Assembly (NCBI RefSeq): GCF_000471905.2
Contig: NW_006498549.1
Span: 3,940,762-4,004,761, forward strand
DNA from: Amborella trichopoda
Lineage: Eukaryota; Streptophyta; Magnoliopsida; Amborellales; Amborellaceae
Reading direction: 5' to 3'
Length of the DNA: 64,000 bases
Part shown: positions 10,421 through 22,557 of the stretch, piece after piece
Layout: each line of letters starts with the position of its first letter
How positions within the stretch are numbered: position 1 is the first letter of the stretch
Position numbers and translations under genes: made by a program
The notes under the pieces: generated by a model
What the model was told of the DNA's origin: nothing
The model's input: only the letters and a program-made list of their open reading frames with translations
Database searches by the model: none

Positions 10421-10424
10421 ATGA

Positions 10425-10660
10425 AAAAAAAAATAGAAATGCGTTTTTTAGAAACAAAAGAAGAAGAAAGAAATAAAATCAAGAAGAAGAATGAAGAAAG
10501 AAAAAAGAAGAAAGAAGAAGAAGCAAAAGCAAGAAGCAGTAAGAAACAAGTAGAAGAAGAAGAAGCAAAAAAAAAAGTAAAAGAAAAAGAAGCAAGAAGC
10601 AGAAGAAGAATTAAGAAAAACAAGAACAAGAAATTTAAAAGAAAAAGGTGAAATTTTGCA
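10425..10660 (+). repeat. Purine-rich low-complexity tract
   Basis: A long AAGAAGAA-type tract that would encode only Lys, Glu and Arg. It lies just upstream of the 3' LTR of the non-autonomous element and is not a gene. Confidence 0.8.
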
Positions 10661-10671
10661 TCCAAGGGGAG

Positions 10672-11104
10672 TGTTAAAGATGTTGTAAAAAAATAGGAAT
10701 GTGGGGGTAGTTAAGATAGTTGGAAGTTATCTCTATCTCTCTTTGTAAAAGTGCAACGCATGGGTAGTTAAGATAGTGGGAAGTTATCTCTCTCTTCATG
10801 TAGGTAATGGGTAGTTATCTCTCTCTTCATGTAGGTAATGGGTAGTTATCCAACATGTGGTTAATGGGTAGTTTTGTTGTAAACGCCTATATATATGTGT
10901 GCCATGTATTGAAATATTGTGTGTCTGTGGTTGTAGATATAAGCAACTTATAGAGGAAACCGATATATAGTTACATGGAACCTATGAATGTGTTTGTGTT
11001 CATCTCTCCAAGAAAGAAAGTGAGTGCGTGCTTTCAATTATCAGTGGTATCAGTGCCTTATCCAAAAACTTACAACGTTATATCAAAGCATACATAGAAT
11101 TTCA
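10672..11104 (+). repeat. 3' LTR of the non-autonomous element
   Basis: 433 bp. It is 31 bp longer than the 5' LTR mainly because a segment GGGTAGTTATCTCTCTCTTC is duplicated in tandem near 10770-10840. Confidence 0.85.
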
Positions 11105-11433
11105 ACAATATTTTCGTGTATTGTGCCCCATATCTGAGTTTCGCTGCTCGCAATTGTAAATTTGTGAGAGTGCTCGACCCGGTGAGCTTAACAAAGTTGT
11201 ATCAGAGTGCGCTTTCCCTTGACTTTGATACACCGCCATCGATCATCCTATAATCGTCCGTATAGCAAGCTTAGCGGTCATAGGAGGAGTTAGGAAGAAC
11301 TCTCCTTATAGGGTGCATCTTGCTTGATAGCCCAACAAAGTGTTTAAACACATGTTGTCAGTTAGAGATTGTCAGTGAGTGTCCATTGTGCAAAGAAGGT
11401 CTTGATCGATAGATAGTTGGTCACCACCTTAAG

Positions 11434-11665
11434 CAATAGTGAGTCACCTTGACTGCCAATGATTCATCTTTACAAATGGTGACACCTTGACAGCCAGTGG
11501 GAGCATGACTTCCAACGAGTTGACAACCTATGGAAGCATGACCGCCAACAAGTTGACAGCTGGTGGGAGCCTGATTGCCAATGAGACCTTGACTAGGACC
11601 TTGACCGCTGATGAAACCTTGATCAACGATGGGAGCTTGAACGATGGTGAATCTCCATAAGCACC
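11434..11665 (+). repeat. Leader repeats of Copia A0 (~33-bp units)
   Basis: Degenerate tandem units of about 33 bp with the core TTGACAGCCAGTGGGAGC lie between the primer-binding site and gag. The same array recurs at 23390-23575 and 51785-51965. In the last copy it is an open frame made of about 11-residue repeats (TASGSWSTNEL, TASESLPANKS, TPDGSLTVDDT). Confidence 0.65.
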
Positions 11666-12138
11666 AATGACTCCTGCATTATGGTGACTTGTACACACCC
11701 ATTGACAGGGTAGAACACAACCCGAAGGTATGACCAATGATGAGTGGAAGAGAATAGACTGAAAGGTTCTCGAAACTATCAAAAAATGTTTGGATCAAAA
11801 TGTCTTTCACCACATGTCAGCAGAGACATCTGCCAAGTCATTGTGGGTAAGTTACATGGCTTGTACGAGAGAAAGATTGCTAAAAATAAGGTGTTCTTGT
11901 TTTGAAAATTAGTGAGCATGAAGTTCATGGATAGGGATTCATTGTACAACAGTAAGTGATATGTAAAGCATTATTAATCAACTCGCAATGATGAAGTTGT
12001 CCTTAAAATATCAGCTATAGGCTATGATGTTGCTTGATTCACTGCCAAACAGTTGGGAGACCATGGTAGTCTCGTAAGCAACTTAGCAATTGATGGATAA
12101 TGACCATAAGTCAAGTCACTAGCAGCCCACTGGATAAG

Positions 12139-14560
12139 GTAATTCCTAAAAGGCTTGATTTTGAACCCAAATGACCGCAAAATCCTTGGAAGACCCTAGC
12201 ACACTTAAACCCAGTTTAATTATCTTAAAATGATTCAAAACCTATCCTAGATCACTGTAGATTCTGAGAGCTTTCCAACAGTCCAATAATCACTTGAATT
12301 GGACCTACAGAGTAAAACAAAGGGGACAAAAGATGAAAATGGCCATCACTCAAGCCCATGCCACACGGCGCGTCGGGCCACCTCGCACACAATGCACTCG
12401 TGACACAATGCACTTTGGGCTCCATGAGGGATGACTTGATGGGCCTGGGGCGGTGGACAGCTCTCCAAAGAGGTAAAAAAATTTGAAAATTCTAGAAAAA
12501 TCCAAAATTCTGAGACCTTTTGAAAGAATCTAGACCCTTGGAACGAATCGATCTAATTTCGACCATGACCTTACTTCAACCTATGAATACCCCATCTAAA
12601 AAACCCAATAAATCATTTGAAAAATCTAAAAGACCAGAAAAGTCATATGAAAATAACAAAAAATCCCTAGAAAACCAAAAATTAAGAAATTCCTAGAAAT
12701 TAGTAGATAAATCACAATGAATCCTAAAAAATAGGATAAAGCATTTGAAAAATCCTATAAAATTAGAAAAAATTGAAAAATTCTTTAAAACTATAGAAAA
12801 TCGCAAAATTCAGATTAGAAAATAGGGGACCCCAAAGGGTCGTTTGGATACCTGGAAATATATTGTTTGTGAAATATATTGCTGGCGTAATACATTACTG
12901 CATCATGCATTATATGCAAATGGATTGTTACTGTTTGGGTAGTGATGCAACCTGGGAAATATATTGCTACTGTTTGATTATGTCTAGAAGAAATATGGGA
13001 AATACATTACCAACATTTTACCAACACTTGCCTATAAACTATCATTTCTTTCTTTTTTGTCACAAAATTCTATTGAAATGCGGAATTAAAGTCATCATCA
13101 CACCATTCATATCAGAGAGAATCAAAATAATTCACTATTGTTCATATCAGATATAACCTAAACTCCAAAGAAATTTCCTAAATTGTAGAGAGAGAGCCCA
13201 TATAAGGATTAAAAAAAAGAGCTCGAAAAACTCAAGAGAGAGATTCCCAAATGATGAGCGATACAAAAATCTCAGAAAAAATTCCATAGAGAGATAGCCT
13301 CACACAAAACGTGATTATCATATTACCCAAACTCAAAAAGAAAAATAATTGGCCTTATGAAATAAATATTGATAACTATTGTGTGATGACACCTTGATCA
13401 AGATTTCTGAAACCTTTCATAATTATTGATTTTATGTAAACTAAAATAACACGAACAAGCCAAATCAACCTAACCTATAACTTTACTGATTTTATAGAAA
13501 CTAGAGTAACATAGAACAAACCAAATCAACCTAATCTTATCTGCTAAAATCAACCCCTTTGGCTTGTAAAATGTTTAATGCTGCAAGAATCTTTTACCCA
13601 CCAAACCCTATTTTTATGGAGCATTAAAAAAAATGAAGGCCCTAAATTTTTTAGGGCAGATTTTTGTCATAGAAAAATAGCTAAACCCCTAATTTTTTAA
13701 GAGAGAGAGAGAAAATTGCTCTTACTTGGCGTGGTAAGAGAGACATATGCTGACTTCGATTAGGGTCAGAGAGGTTGCTCTGAGAAAGAGAGAAAAACAA
13801 CAATTTTTCTCTGAGAGAGAGAGGTAGCAAATTTGCTCACAGAGGTTACCCGCACTGCTTGCTTGTAGAGAGAGAGAGAGCACATAGAAGGGAGGCTTGA
13901 AGAGGGACAGAGAAGAGAGGCTGAGTTAGCAGCGAAGGGATTTGGGGAAATGACACCTAAACAAATTACCCGTTGCACCCTGTAATTGATTTCTTAGCTT
14001 TCCCACCCGTAATAGTTTGATATATGGGAAAATGACGAGTAATATATTTTCATTTCATTACTCTTTAGGTATACCCAAATATTGAAAATGCTAGATTTCC
14101 TTGTAATTTATTTCTTTGTAATGGATTTCCAGGTATCCAAACGACCCCCAAATGCCTTCGAAAATTAGGGAAAACCATCTCCCAACCTTAAGAAATTTTT
14201 AGACCAAACACAAAGATTTGTTCTACTGAAAATTCATCTTTCAACACTATTTAGAGGCACCTTTGATTGTTTACGGTCTCAACCTTAGATAAACCACACC
14301 CTTTTAAAGGGATTGGTAGAAGCATTGTTCGTCAATTTGCAAGGGCACAGAAAAATAACAATATATTCAAAGATGAAAATTAATATAGCCTATTAGTTAT
14401 TCATAATTAAAGAATGGGAATGTATACCACGAAACCATTGATAATAGTTACAATGATGTCACAATCATTCCTAGCCATTAGATAACAAATTCGATGGCAT
14501 GGAGAGTTTAATAATTTGTTTTTTGTTTTTTGGACTTTGAGTATATTCAATGACACAAAA
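12139..14560 (+). repeat. Repeat B, copy B0 (split by a TIR element)
   Basis: This LTR-like repeat recurs at 25215, 33723, 35560, 44811 and 56652. Hallmarks are CTGATTTTGAACCCG, CTTTCCAACRGTCCA, a GC-rich block of CGTCGGG type, the marker ATCGAATCGATCTAATTTC-like segment, many AAAATCC stretches, and GGGACTGGTAGAAGCATTGT near the end. The best-preserved copies begin TGTAGAC or TGGAGAC and then CCCC, like a Ty3-type LTR. No coding frame. A 1.3-kb TIR element interrupts it at 12837-14147. Confidence 0.65.
12837..14147. mobile_element. Non-autonomous TIR DNA transposon (1.3 kb)
   Basis: The ends are inverted repeats, GGGTCGTTTGGATACCTGG at the left and its complement at the right. They are flanked by CCAAA (12832-12836 and 14148-14152). 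Removing the element restores continuous repeat B sequence, which confirms the boundaries. No transposase. The 5-bp duplication does not fit hAT (8 bp) or PIF/Harbinger (3 bp), so the superfamily is left open. Confidence 0.8.
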
Positions 14561-15963
14561 TCACCCAATTTAAAGTATGATGGACTTATGTAATTCCGAC
14601 CTCCTTGTATTTAAAGTATATAGTATGTTCATGTACTTTTCCTTAAGGGCCCCATTGGTTATCGGGAAATGGAACTCTTGGAGTACATCCTAGACTGACA
14701 TGTTCTGCTCGTTCTGAAGATAAAATTGACATTTCCACATGGAGTCCATTATTCAACCAAATTTCAGGAAATGTCAATTCCACCCAATAAGGTGGAATTG
14801 ACATTTCCTAAAAATCAAAGTTAAATGTATAGGTCCTAATGTTATTATTCTTATTATTAAAATTATTATTTAAAATAATTATTCTTATTATTAAAATTAT
14901 TATTTAAAATAGTTATTGAAATAGTGATCATTTAAATGTATTTTTATTATAGTATTATATTAATATGTTTATATCATATTATAAAAATGTTTAAATTTTA
15001 TTATGGTATTCTTATTATTATTATTATATTAATAACAGTAAAAGATATTATGTTAGATTATAACTATTATAATTAGTCAACACAATTAATTGGGATAATG
15101 TTTGGATGATGATGGAGATGATGATGATATTATATCATACAAATATTAATAAAAATATAATTACTAAAATAATTATAATTGTTCCAATAATAATAGTGAC
15201 ACTATTATATAATAATAATATTATTGTAAGAAAATAATACTATAATATCATATTAACTAGTTGGATATGTGCGTCACACGTAAGGATGAAATAATCGATA
15301 TTGTAAATAGTGTAAAGCACATCCCTTGGAGAGAATCAATATATATCTATAAATGTGCAAGGTATTTAAGTTCTAGAGTAAGTTGCCAAAATTTAAAAAA
15401 TACAAAGGCTAAATAAAGCAAAACAAAAAATAATAAGATATAAAAAATACAATATACATATCTCAACAACATTAAATATGCAAACTTTGTCAATCTCAAT
15501 AAGAAGCATTCATTGAAATAAACGTCAACAAATATGAAAGTAAATTTTGAATTCATGAAAATAGGAAATTCAAAAGATTAGTTTTGTGAAGGATGCCAAA
15601 AACTCACCTATGCAATATAATAACATAAACGACGTAAAAAATCAGCAAAGAAGCACAATTCAATGCTCTCTAATGGAAGTGATTCAACACATTGGACATA
15701 ATGTATCTAAAAACAAAAAATGAAAGAAAAAAAAAGCAAAAAATGGACCTAGGAGGTAGATTATAATGGAGCAGAACAAATGACACATTTGCCATAGAAT
15801 TTCCTTGCTTTTCCAAGGCAAACTAAGTTAGAGTAGTATGAGTTCGTTGTCATTTCATTTTCTTCACTCAAGGTAACATAAGAGAAAGATGGGTGAGATT
15901 AACTCTACCGAGAAAGGATTTGAGAGAAGTTCGAGATTCGAGATTTGAGAGAAGTTCGAGATT

Positions 15964-15998
<35 letters not shown>

Positions 15999-18760
15999 TG
16001 GTTTATAGGTAAAAAATAGTGATTGAAAAATCGGCCTAATAGATTCTACTCGGATGAGTTACTTGGGCGCGGCCACTTGTTGTGCCCTAGTTGTCCTGAG
16101 TTGGGTGTCCAACTTGGGGACATTAAAAAATTCGAAGAAAATAAAAATCCTAAAAATTTGAAATTTATTTGGAATATTTTTTTTTGTTTTGTTTATGTTT
16201 TCTGTTATTTTGGCAAAGATTGAAAAATCCTTTGGCCATAAATACTTATTTTTATATTTTCATATCTTTTTGAATTATTTCCAAAAATACCCCCAGTCAA
16301 AAGTTGGTTTAATCTCTTCGGGCCATGACCAATTACTTGGTCTAAGTTGCACTATCAAACCTTACATAGTGCCGGTGTTAATAATACCTTATGCATAAGG
16401 CAATAATAAATATTTAAAAGAAATAGTGAAATCTAATTATCAATGCACAAACCATGCAAAGTGCTAGCGTTAAAGCTCAAACAATGGTGAACAATTTATA
16501 GGAGAAATGAAACTAAATGATCTACATAGGCCCTTAATAATGTTTATGAACCATAGATCTCATCAAGCAACATGGATTGTATGAAGTGGAAATAATTTAT
16601 AGATGAAAAAGTAGAGATATTGACTCCATATAACCCAAAGAAAGGACATGCTACTCTCACATGTGTTGAATTATATAACTTCATATACAATTTCAAAAAT
16701 ATAGGACAACATGTTTATGTGTCACGGTAGTGGTGCTTTTGAAGCAATAAAAATAGGAGAGGGAAAGCCCTCTATATGGCTCAAATTATATATGGGAAAA
16801 AAACTACTAAGATTAAACTATCTTAGGTTTTTTTTTTTTGCTTTATACTTTTAAATACCATTTTTAATGTTTTCGTATTCTTTAAAAACATTTTATATCC
16901 AAACCTCATATTTGTAATACCTCTAATATTATTTATAATTTTTAATTCACTAAATAAATTAGTTAGTCTTTTCTTTTCAATATAATTTTTTTTGAAATTT
17001 TCATATTTATAAATTTAAATTTTAATTATTTTGAATTATAATTTGATTAATTTATATTATCATTATTAATAATTAATTTTATAATAATTAAATATTTCTT
17101 ACTCTTTATCATCGGTTCCATATTTTAATGTTATCAATCCTGAAACTTTGTCCTAATTTTTAGGCACACAGAAATATTAATAGATCCATCTAGCACCTTA
17201 GAGTTAAAAATGAATTTTTAATTTCTATTATTATTATTATTATTTTTTTATATATTTATCTTATTTATTAATTAATTTTTATATTTATGCTAAAAGATAA
17301 ACTTAATTTTTTGGACTTTAAAGTTTTTATAAAAGAAAAATGTGCATATGAAGGTTCAAAGCATTAAAAATTATTGTAATAATCCTACAATCATACTTGT
17401 AATTATTTATTAAATCCTAAAACACAATAAAAAAAAAAAAAAATACACGAACAATAACATAAAGCATAACACACAAAGTTAAATCATACCTTGAAATTAT
17501 TTTCTTGCTAAATTTCCCATATATGCTCAAATATCTACAATAAATTAAACATCACTTATTTACCAAAAACCCATAAACCGAAAATATAAAACCCTATTAC
17601 CAATAAACAAATAGAGAAGTTCTAAACAACCCTATTACCAATAAACAAATAAAGAAGTTCTAAAGGTAAGAGAGAAAGGTAGTAGAGAGAAACATGGTTG
17701 GGGAAAAGAGATAGAGAAAGAACATCATAGGAGGAGGGGGGGAGAGAGAGTAGGAGGAGAGAGGGAGAGGCAGGGGGAGTCGTGGAGAGAGAGAGAAGAG
17801 AGAAGACAACTAGAGAGAGAGATGGGTAGTAGAAAAGAAATAGAGAGAGAAAGGATGTCATGGAAAGAGAAAGGAAGGGGAATTTGTGGAGAGTAATTAC
17901 TTCTAAAACTTCTCAGTCTCTATAAATGGTCAAATCCCTATTCTATACGTAAGTCTCCATCTGATCTTTCTCCTAAAATATCTCAATTTCCATATTATCT
18001 CAAATCCCCTTAATTTTCTCTACCTATTGTGTGATTTGCTTTCCTTGATTTTTTCTAGGATAATGTTAGGTACTTTTATGAGTATATGCTACTATGCCAT
18101 ATGAAAGTCTCCCTCTCATATTTCTCCTAAAATACCTAAATTTTCATAGTATCTCAAATCCTTTTGATTTTCTCTATTTATTGTGTGATTTGCTTTGCTT
18201 AAAAAATGGCAAGACAATCCAATTCACCTCTTTCTCTCTCTCTAAAGGATGAGTGCGGAATCTCTTTTCCTTTCTCTCTCCTCCCCTAAAGATGGGGAAT
18301 GTGACTTACACAATAAAGCCACCTACCCATGATCTCTATAGTGTTAGGATCCCTTCCTATTCTTGGGACATGTGTCCACTTTTTAACTCTTGCTTAATAA
18401 TGTAGTATAGACACTAATGAAATAATAATATTACATTATTTAATATCTATAATTATGATGTTAATGTTTGAATGCAAATGTTTCGTGAAATGTAATGTTG
18501 GAATGAAGGAACCACACATTTGCAAGTTTAAATATTATATTTGAATTTGTTGAAAACAAAAAACTTCAATTTTTGCTTCAAATTTTGTTAGTTGTTAGGT
18601 ACCAGAAGACAAACTCAGTAATTCTAAAGTGTTGAATATTTAATCCTCAAGTGGAACAATACTAAAAAGACGGACCTAAACAATTCTTAAGTACAATAAT
18701 CACAACATTGAGAATAGTTACTTAAAAAAAAGAAATGATAGAATGAATTTTTTTTTTTTT
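14561..18760. other. Unit 0 spacer: AT-rich region without genes
   Basis: 14561-14830 continues unit sequence shared with 36600-36838 and 50760-51060 (GGGAAATGGAACTCTTGGAG). 14830-15240 is very AT-rich (TTATTATT-type), with a counterpart at 37180-37430. 15245-18760 has no counterpart in the window and may be a separate insertion, but I found no inverted ends or target duplication. It holds a (GA)n tract (15965-15994), a short tandem duplication of CCCTATTACCAATAAACAAA (17591-17650) and a GA-rich tract (17655-17875). The open frames are low-complexity and I call no gene. Confidence 0.5.
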
Positions 18761-19398
18761 TTCTGAAGATAGATCTTCCAGGCAATCTAAACAGTGAAGA
18801 TGCATCTTCTAGATCTACATGAGAAGCTATTCTAAGAGATACCAATTTTAGAATACACTTTTCCCTTCCCATTTTCAGGTAACCAAATGGGGCCTAAATA
18901 ATAGAAAGTATGGATTAACATAATTAAGACAGAGTTTCTCCTTTTACTGATAGGAATTCCAATAAGTACTAGTCAAACACAAAATACAATAAATAAGTAG
19001 GCATGATGAAAATCACATGTTTAATTATATGTAGTTATGGTATAGCCCATTAATTTTATTGTGTAGTAGCCCAATCATCAAACAACCCTAGTTATGTAAG
19101 GATTCGTAGGGGAATAAGGCGAGTTAAATTCAAGGCACACATTGGAATAATAACAATAGTTAAGTTTGTTTTTAAGATGGTAATATATGAGTAAGCTGGG
19201 GAATAAAATTTTTGCATTTTCGATTGCGAAGAAGAAAAATGCGTACTAACCGAACCAAGCTGAGGACTACAACTTTGGCATTTTCAATCGTAACCAAGAA
19301 AAAGCAAAACCGTGCTTATTAGGTCACAACAGTTTGCTTCACAGCTGGTTGGGAGTGTAGGAACAAAATAGTAGCCCATGTTGGTCTTAATGGACCAC
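18761..19398 (+). other. Region C upstream of kiwellin copy 1
   Basis: Duplicated upstream region shared with 26500-27427 plus 32278-32590, 51230-51563 and 60155-61260. Shared markers include CAACCCTAGTTATGTAAGGATTC and TTTTGGCATTTTCAATCGTAA. It is presumably the promoter region inherited with each gene copy. Confidence 0.6.
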
Positions 19399-19405
19399 TA
19401 TAAAT
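19399..19405 (+). promoter_or_regulatory. TATA box of kiwellin copy 1
   Basis: TATAAAT lies 90 bases before the start codon, in the block GGACCACTATAAATRA that all four upstream copies share. Confidence 0.6.
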
Positions 19406-19488
19406 AAGTAATCCTTTGCCCTTCACACTCGAAACATCTCCTCCTCCCTCCAACAAGAAACACCTACACTTCCCTTCACTGAGGAAGA

Positions 19489-20040
19489 ATGAAAAACCGA
19501 GAGGTTACCTTCTTCATGTCCTTGTTGCTTCTTCTAAGCTCTGGCAGCTCACCGATTCCCTTTGGGATTCTGTAATCCTAGTGGCTACCTCAAAGGAAAG
19601 TCTGGAAATTGCAATAGGGAGAACGACTCTCGATTGTTGCAAGGACGGAAAGATGTATGCTCGGTACCGCTGCTCTCCTCCCATCACTGGCAGCACCCGT
19701 GCCACAATGACTATAAACAGGTTTGCCAAGGGTGGCGATGGAGGTGGTCTTTCAGAGTGCGACAACCAATACCACGATGATGATGAGATGGTGGTCGCTC
19801 TCTCCACTGGGTGGTACAATCATTGGAGTCGATGCCTGAACTACATCAACATTAGTGGCAATGGTATAACTGTGAAGGCAAAGGTCGCTGATGAGTGCGA
19901 CTCTGTGCATGGCTGTGACGAGGATCACGATTTCCAACCACCCCAACAACAATGTCGATGCTTCTCCGGCAGTTTGGAAGGCATTGAAAATTCCAGAATC
20001 CGAGATTGGGGACTATGATATCACATAGTCGGATGCTTGA
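19489..20040 (+). pseudogene. Kiwellin (ripening-related protein) pseudogene, copy 1
   Basis: Kiwellins are secreted cysteine-rich beta-barrel proteins of plants. Members were first seen in kiwifruit and ripening grape, and some bind fungal effectors such as chorismate mutase. Here the ATG at 19489 opens a signal-peptide-like stretch ([11 protein letters not shown]). The mature part shows [64 protein letters not shown] and [11 protein letters not shown], then a C-terminus ending in SDA. The locus is dead: a 2-base deletion near 19546, a 2-base insertion near 19630 that restores the frame, a loss of about 4 bases near 19942, and TGG changed to TAG at 20026. The full frame would be about 185 codons in one exon. 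A long frame beginning upstream at 19416 is an artefact of these shifts. Confidence 0.88.
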
Positions 20041-20789
20041 GAACTGATCATGATTGTACTTGTACATATGGATGTCGTATAGCTACTCTGTGCTTGTGAT
20101 TCCAGTCTTTGTGTGGCATAGAATGCAATATTATGTTTACTTTTGCAGAAAAAGATTTAGTGTTCAATATAATCAATGGATGGCACCTGCTTTCGTTTGA
20201 AAGATTATAATGGCACACTACTAATCTCATATAGTGCGGAGAAGGATATTACGCTTTTGTGGAGTATAAGGTGCTCTCACGGACCACCCATCATGTTGGG
20301 AAAGTCCGTCTGATATAAGAGGGCGTTTTTAGCTAGCTCAATTATTGGGGCTCATGCGGGAAGTCTCCATTTAGAAAGCGATTTTTTCAAAAAATTTCTA
20401 ATTTTTAAAAATCCGTTAAGAACTCTGAGCTTCAAAAAATCGTATTTTTTTAATAGAACCGATATAAGTCCGTATTTTAACTTTTTTTTTTTTTAAAAAA
20501 CCTGCTTCCTTAGAACGTTATTTCGTTTTTAAATTAATATTATTGAATTTTGATTTATAGATAAGCACATTAACAATTGGATTAAATTAAGGATCTTGAT
20601 TTAATAAAAAAAAACACCATCAAATATTTCACCATTGAGTTCCCTTGAAAAAAGTGTAGGAAAAAATTCAAGCAACATATGCCCCAAAGAAAATTAATCA
20701 AAGCAATCATATATCTCAAAATAATAGGTAGAATTAAAAGAAGAATAAACCAATGAAAAATCAACTTCTTTTTTTTTTTGTAGTTCATT

Positions 20790-21071
20790 AAACCCATAGT
20801 GTCTTTATAGAGAACAAGCAATAGCTAGGAATTCAGTGCAATTTTCACATTTTATTTTATAGAGAAGTTGATTAATTTCATAATTTATTTTTTATTTCAT
20901 TGTTGAATATAGCATAACATTTTATTGGACAAACCCATAGTGTCTTTATAGAGAACAAGCAATAGCTAGGAATTTAGTGCAATTTTTACATTTTATTTTA
21001 TAGAGAAGTTGATTAATTTCATATTTTATTTTTTATTTCATTGTTGAATATAGCATAACATTTCATTGGAC
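20790..21071. repeat. 141-bp tandem duplication
   Basis: Two nearly identical units, 20790-20930 and 20931-21071, start AAACCCATAGTGTCTTTATA and end CATTGGAC. The corresponding regions at 42480-42660 and 62700-62885 have a single unit, so the duplication is specific to this copy. Confidence 0.9.
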
Positions 21072-21320
21072 ATTTTCTTTTAATTAATTACAATCCTATA
21101 TTGAGGGCATTTTTTTTTTTTTCTTTGAGAAATAATTGTATACCTTGGTTCACAATTCTTGTTATTTGCTATTTAGTTGTTGTGATTAGTATTATTGTTG
21201 TTGTTTCATTTTGTATTCCCAATAAATCTACGATATGTTTTGTGTTGTGACAGTAGAGTTAGCATTGTTACTGGATTTAGTGAATTTTTGAACAAAAAAT
21301 TGTCAAGTATTACTCTAATG

Positions 21321-22176
21321 CAATGTAGAAAAAATCGAACTGGAATGGTTAACCAGACATTGGTCCAGAAGAAGTTCATCTGGCTTAACCAGTAAACCGG
21401 CCGATTCAACCAACCTAACTGGGCAAGTCTCGGAAGGTCAAAAAAATGTTAAAAAATAAAACTATAAAAAATTAATAAAATATGAAAAGCCTCCATTCTT
21501 TAATGAGATTCATCAGGAAAAATTGAAATCAATAAAAAGAAAGTAAGTAGAAGAGGGTGTGAAAAAGGTAGATTCCTTGGCCCCACAAAAATTGGTCAAG
21601 ATTTCTGATTGATTTTTTTTATTTCTTGGATGCTCTATTGAAATAAATTTTCCTACCCCGAAAAAGGTTCATTCCGAATAAAAAAGTGATCCACTGGAAT
21701 TCGAAATATGAAATGAGCTTATATTTCAAGTCCCCTATTGTATATCGGATAGGTATTGGTACAAAGACAAATGGGCACAGGGACAAAAAAATAGAGAATT
21801 ATCTCCCTTTTTTTATATTTAAAACATGATTAAACAAGATACATCCAAATGAAGTTGAAAATTAATTAAAAAATGGAATTTAAAGAATTGGTTTGTGTTT
21901 AGAGGTATTTTTTAATTTTTTTAAAAAAAGATAAAAATGTAAAACTAAGTATTAATGGACAAAACAATTTCCAATATTTGCCTAAATGATGGAAAACATT
22001 AAAAAACATGAATTACAAATAAAATACCTTATTTTTGGGATTTAATATCATTTTCTTTGAATTTTTTTAAAATATTTGGCTGGTTCACTAAGACCATCCG
22101 AGACCTGAACAGGCCAGTGGTTGGTTCCAGTTAACCGAGGGGTTAGAATTCAAACCATCTGATTTTTCTAACGCTG
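21321..22176. mobile_element. hAT-like non-autonomous DNA transposon
   Basis: An 856-bp insertion flanked by an 8-bp target duplication, CTCTAATG (21313-21320 and 22177-22184). The ends are imperfect inverted repeats: CAATGTAGAAAAAATC at the left and, on the minus strand, CAGCGTTAGAAAAATC at the right. An 8-bp duplication and CAGYGTTA-type ends fit hAT elements. The sub-terminal regions are rich in GGTTAACC-type motifs. The uninterrupted homologous site is at about 63140. No transposase. Confidence 0.85.
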
Positions 22177-22557
22177 CTCTAATGACACTACTAAGGCTAA
22201 ACAATTATTGTTTAATGGATATATTATATCTATACAATAACTGCAAATCAAAATCTTATATTGTGACATTTTTACATATTTGATTTTTTACTACGCTTTT
22301 GTGAACCTAATCCAAAATATTCATAATTCTATAACTTACCTTATTTTTTTAGCAATCCGCATTTTTAACCCGATTTTGTTTTTCAAATTTTTCGAAATAA
22401 AACCGATTTATTACCGATATTTTGGTCAGCCGATATTTATTACTCCCTAACTTGCTAGCTATGGGTAAAACCAATGACTTGCTAGGCATGTCAATGATGC
22501 CATATAAATGGGAAACTCACGTCAAGATATTAGGTTTTTCTAGATTAAGAAAGTGTG

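Larger units (their letters stand above)
8841..11104 (+). mobile_element. Non-autonomous LTR retrotransposon inserted in the LTR of A0
   Basis: Two direct terminal repeats (8841-9242 and 10672-11104) begin TGTTAAA and end ATTTCA. A primer-binding site follows the first and a purine tract (AAGGGGAG) precedes the second. Flanks ACATT (8836-8840) and ACAAT (11105-11109) look like a 5-bp target duplication with one mismatch. The 1.43-kb interior encodes no gag or pol. It is made of direct repeats, hairpin-forming modules and a purine-rich tract, so it would have to be moved by enzymes supplied in trans. It is larger than classical TRIM elements. Confidence 0.85.
8375..12138 (+). mobile_element. 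Copia family A, copy A0 (5' part: LTR, leader, gag)
   Basis: This copy shares an LTR (start TGCCTCTT near 8375 or 8392, end GCTTAACA at 11193), leader and gag with the copies at 22558, 51616 and 63511. A methionine-type primer-binding site (TTGTATCAGAG) follows near 11198. The LTR is split by a 2.26-kb non-autonomous LTR element. The gag region (about 11690-12130) retains LPNSWETMVVS but has many stops. Similarity to family A ends near 12138, where repeat B begins. Confidence 0.7.
20041..22557 (+). other. Downstream region of kiwellin copy 1
   Basis: Non-coding AT-rich sequence with counterparts at 33242-33605, 37515-37711 plus 41961-42810, and 61915-63510. It contains a tandem duplication (20790-21071) and a hAT-like insertion (21321-22176). 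No genes seen. Confidence 0.6.

Noticed and set aside
10421..10665. Open frames of 76 and 96 codons on both strands
   Set aside because: Low-complexity Lys/Glu/Arg or Phe/Leu/Ser sequence from a purine tract inside a non-autonomous LTR element.
12863..13156. 97-codon frame as a transposase
   Set aside because: It shows no DDE-type or other transposase motif and lies in the AT-rich interior of the TIR element.
19416..20018. 200-codon frame taken as the kiwellin gene
   Set aside because: It begins upstream of the true ATG (19489), loses the signal peptide and passes through two frameshifts. Comparison with copies 2 and 3 shows it is an artefact.
19514..20230. Minus-strand frames opposite the kiwellin copies
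   Set aside because: Shadows of the coding strand; the same happens at 32948 and 61619.
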